In this document: in pieces, positions 62,667 through 64,000 of the stretch
How the letters are laid out: every line of letters starts with the position of its first letter
Position numbering within the stretch: position 1 is the stretch's first letter
From: Sedimentibacter hydroxybenzoicus DSM 7310
GTDB taxonomy: Bacteria > Bacillota > Clostridia > Tissierellales > Sedimentibacteraceae
Length of the DNA: 64,000 nucleotides
Assembly: GCF_013403245.1 (NCBI RefSeq)
Contig: NZ_JACBNQ010000010.1
Span: 1 to 64,000, forward strand
Direction: 5' to 3'
Position numbers and translations under genes: made by a program
The notes under the pieces: model-generated
What the model was told of the DNA's origin: nothing
Databases searched by the model: none
Seen by the model: only the letters and a program-made list of their open reading frames with translations

Positions 62667-63833
62667 ATGAAAATAACAATTGCCGGAACAGGTTACGTTG
62701 GATTGTCCAATGCTATACTTTTAGCACAGCACAACGAAGTCATAGCACTCGATATAATTAAAGAAAAAGTTGAAATGATAAATAATAAGAAATCTCCGAT
62801 AATTGACCAGGAGATAGAAGAATATTTAGCATCGAAAAATCTTAATTTAAGAGCAACTACAGATAATTATGAAGCTTATAAGGATGCTGAATATGTAATT
62901 ATTTCTACACCAACAAATTATGATCCGGAGAAAAATTATTTCAACACAAGGACTGTCGAAGCTGTTATAGCTAATGTTCTTTCTATTAAACCTGATGCTG
63001 TTATGATTATCAAATCTACAGTACCGGTAGGATATACTGAATCAATAAAAGAGAAATTTGATACGGATAATATTATCTTTTCACCGGAGTTCTTAAGAGA
63101 AGGAAAAGCACTATATGACAATCTCTATCCATCAAGAATTGTAGTAGGAGAGCAGTCTGAGAGAGCAAAAGTTTTCGCTGAACTTTTAGCTGAAGGTGCA
63201 ATCAAAAAAGATATTCCAATTTTATATACAGGTTCAACTGAGGCAGAAGCAATTAAATTATTTGCTAATACGTATCTTGCACTTCGTGTAGCATATTTTA
63301 ATGAACTTGATTCTTATGCAGAAATAAGGGGACTTAATACGCAGCAAATTATTGAAGGTGTCGGATTGGACCCACGTATAGGAACACATTACAATAATCC
63401 ATCTTTTGGATATGGTGGATACTGCTTGCCAAAGGATACAAAACAGTTGTTAGCAAACTATGCGGATGTACCGCAAAATATAATGTCAGCTATTGTTGAC
63501 GCAAACAGGACGAGAAAAGACCATATATCAGATATGATTATTAAGAGAAATCCGAAGGTTGTTGGTATATATAGGTTAACGATGAAGATGGATTCGGATA
63601 ACTTCAGACAGTCAGCAATCCAAGGTGTTATGAAACGTATTAAAGCAAAGGGTATAGAGGTTGTGGTTTATGAGCCTGCACTTAAAGAGGATGAATTCTA
63701 TAATTCAAGAATCATTAAGAATTTTGATGAATTTAAGAAAATCTCTGATGTTATTGTAGCAAACAGATTATCTGACGAAATTAAAGATGTAGTGGACAAG
63801 GTATATACGAGGGATTTGTTTAGCAGGGATTAA
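62667..63833 (+). CDS. ugd: UDP-glucose 6-dehydrogenase
   Basis: 388 residues, the shorter form of the family. NAD-binding [53 protein letters not shown], and the catalytic cysteine in [15 protein letters not shown]. Oxidises UDP-glucose to UDP-glucuronate, precursor for the neighbouring epimerase. GGGGGTAA precedes the ATG. Confidence 0.94.
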   Translation: MKITIAGTGYVGLSNAILLAQHNEVIALDIIKEKVEMINNKKSPIIDQEIEEYLASKNLNLRATTDNYEAYKDAEYVIISTPTNYDPEKNYFNTRTVEAVIANVLSIKPDAVMIIKSTVPVGYTESIKEKFDTDNIIFSPEFLREGKALYDNLYPSRIVVGEQSERAKVFAELLAEGAIKKDIPILYTGSTEAEAIKLFANTYLALRVAYFNELDSYAEIRGLNTQQIIEGVGLDPRIGTHYNNPSFGYGGYCLPKDTKQLLANYADVPQNIMSAIVDANRTRKDHISDMIIKRNPKVVGIYRLTMKMDSDNFRQSAIQGVMKRIKAKGIEVVVYEPALKEDEFYNSRIIKNFDEFKKISDVIVANRLSDEIKDVVDKVYTRDLFSRD

Positions 63834-63952
63834 TTTTGATAATAAAATGAAAATTAACAAACGGATATAAAATTATTTTGAAAGAAGCAAGATAGATATT
63901 GTATAAATTAGTTTTCAACAAAAATAATACAACTATAATAAGGGGAAGAGAT

Positions 63953-64000
63953 ATGGTGTTATTTAATGACAGTAGTTTATTCAAATCGCACATTCCGGCT
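63953..64000 (+). CDS. Start of a gene cut by the window edge
   Basis: Ribosome site AGGGGAAGAG and ATG at 63953 open a frame reading MVLFNDSSLFKSHIPA to the edge. Sixteen residues are too few to assign a family. Confidence 0.55.
   Translation, partial: MVLFNDSSLFKSHIPA

Noticed and set aside
63953-64000. Type I restriction subunit start
   Set aside because: The sixteen visible residues gave a vague resemblance only; not enough for a call.

Overview
The window looks like a chromosome segment of a low-GC, AT-rich Gram-positive anaerobe (Bacillota, Clostridia/Tissierellia type). I infer an amino-acid fermenter, possibly close to Sedimentibacter, but no rRNA is present to prove it. Supporting signs are strong AGGAGG ribosome sites, some TTG/GTG starts, a four-subunit 2-oxoacid:ferredoxin oxidoreductase, phosphotransbutyrylase/butyrate kinase, an orphan adenine methyltransferase resembling clostridial CamA, and a cysteine-rich protein of the kind found in spore formers. 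No tRNA, rRNA, CRISPR array, intact transposase or prophage was seen.

Layout. 0-12 kb: mixed housekeeping genes (cysteine-rich protein, cyclophilin, LUD protein, peptidase T, SLH surface protein, orphan DNA methyltransferase, DUF1659/DUF2922 pair, D-serine ammonia-lyase, histidyl-tRNA synthetase, a pair of nucleoside-recognition membrane proteins). 12.5-17.2 kb: a secreted GH26-like glycosidase in a probable operon with an OmpR-type response regulator and histidine kinase, then a small holin-like membrane protein. 17.4-23 kb: murA, radical SAM protein, LysE exporter, pseudouridine synthase, SGNH hydrolase, homoserine dehydrogenase. 23-32 kb: energy module with ptb-buk and a Crp/Fnr regulator on the minus strand, diverging from a gamma-delta-alpha-beta oxidoreductase operon and a TRAP transporter. 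32-41 kb: a complete branched-chain amino-acid ABC transporter (livKHMGF) bracketed by a response regulator and a histidine kinase on the opposite strand, plus a second membrane-anchored LivK paralogue. 41-47 kb: nagB, an EAL protein, a decayed AbiE toxin-antitoxin locus, an LCP-family protein and a small membrane exporter. 47.2-63.8 kb: a surface-polysaccharide locus (ligase/polymerase-like protein, 4,6-dehydratase, initiating sugar transferase, ketoreductase, four glycosyltransferases, EpsG-like polymerase, Fe-S/F420-type protein, AglQ-like protein, flippase, UDP-glucuronate epimerase, UDP-glucose dehydrogenase). A further gene starts at the right edge.

How the genes work together. The liv transporter, the oxidoreductase and Ptb-Buk could together take up branched-chain (or other) amino acids, oxidise the derived 2-oxoacids to acyl-CoA with ferredoxin reduction, and conserve the thioester as ATP; this is inference. 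The polysaccharide locus has genes for UDP-glucuronate/UDP-galacturonate and for a 6-deoxy-HexNAc precursor, for initiation, extension, flipping and polymerisation; the LCP protein upstream could attach the product to the wall.

The most striking non-coding feature is a family of palindromic intergenic repeats (core TGTCATCCTGAGCG...GAAGGATCTCATCTTTTG) scattered through the window. Several carry a terminal hairpin ending in TAAGC/GCTTA whose TTA is the stop codon of the adjacent minus-strand gene. A second notable element is a tandem pair of similarly folded RNA-like modules in the leader of the cyclophilin gene.
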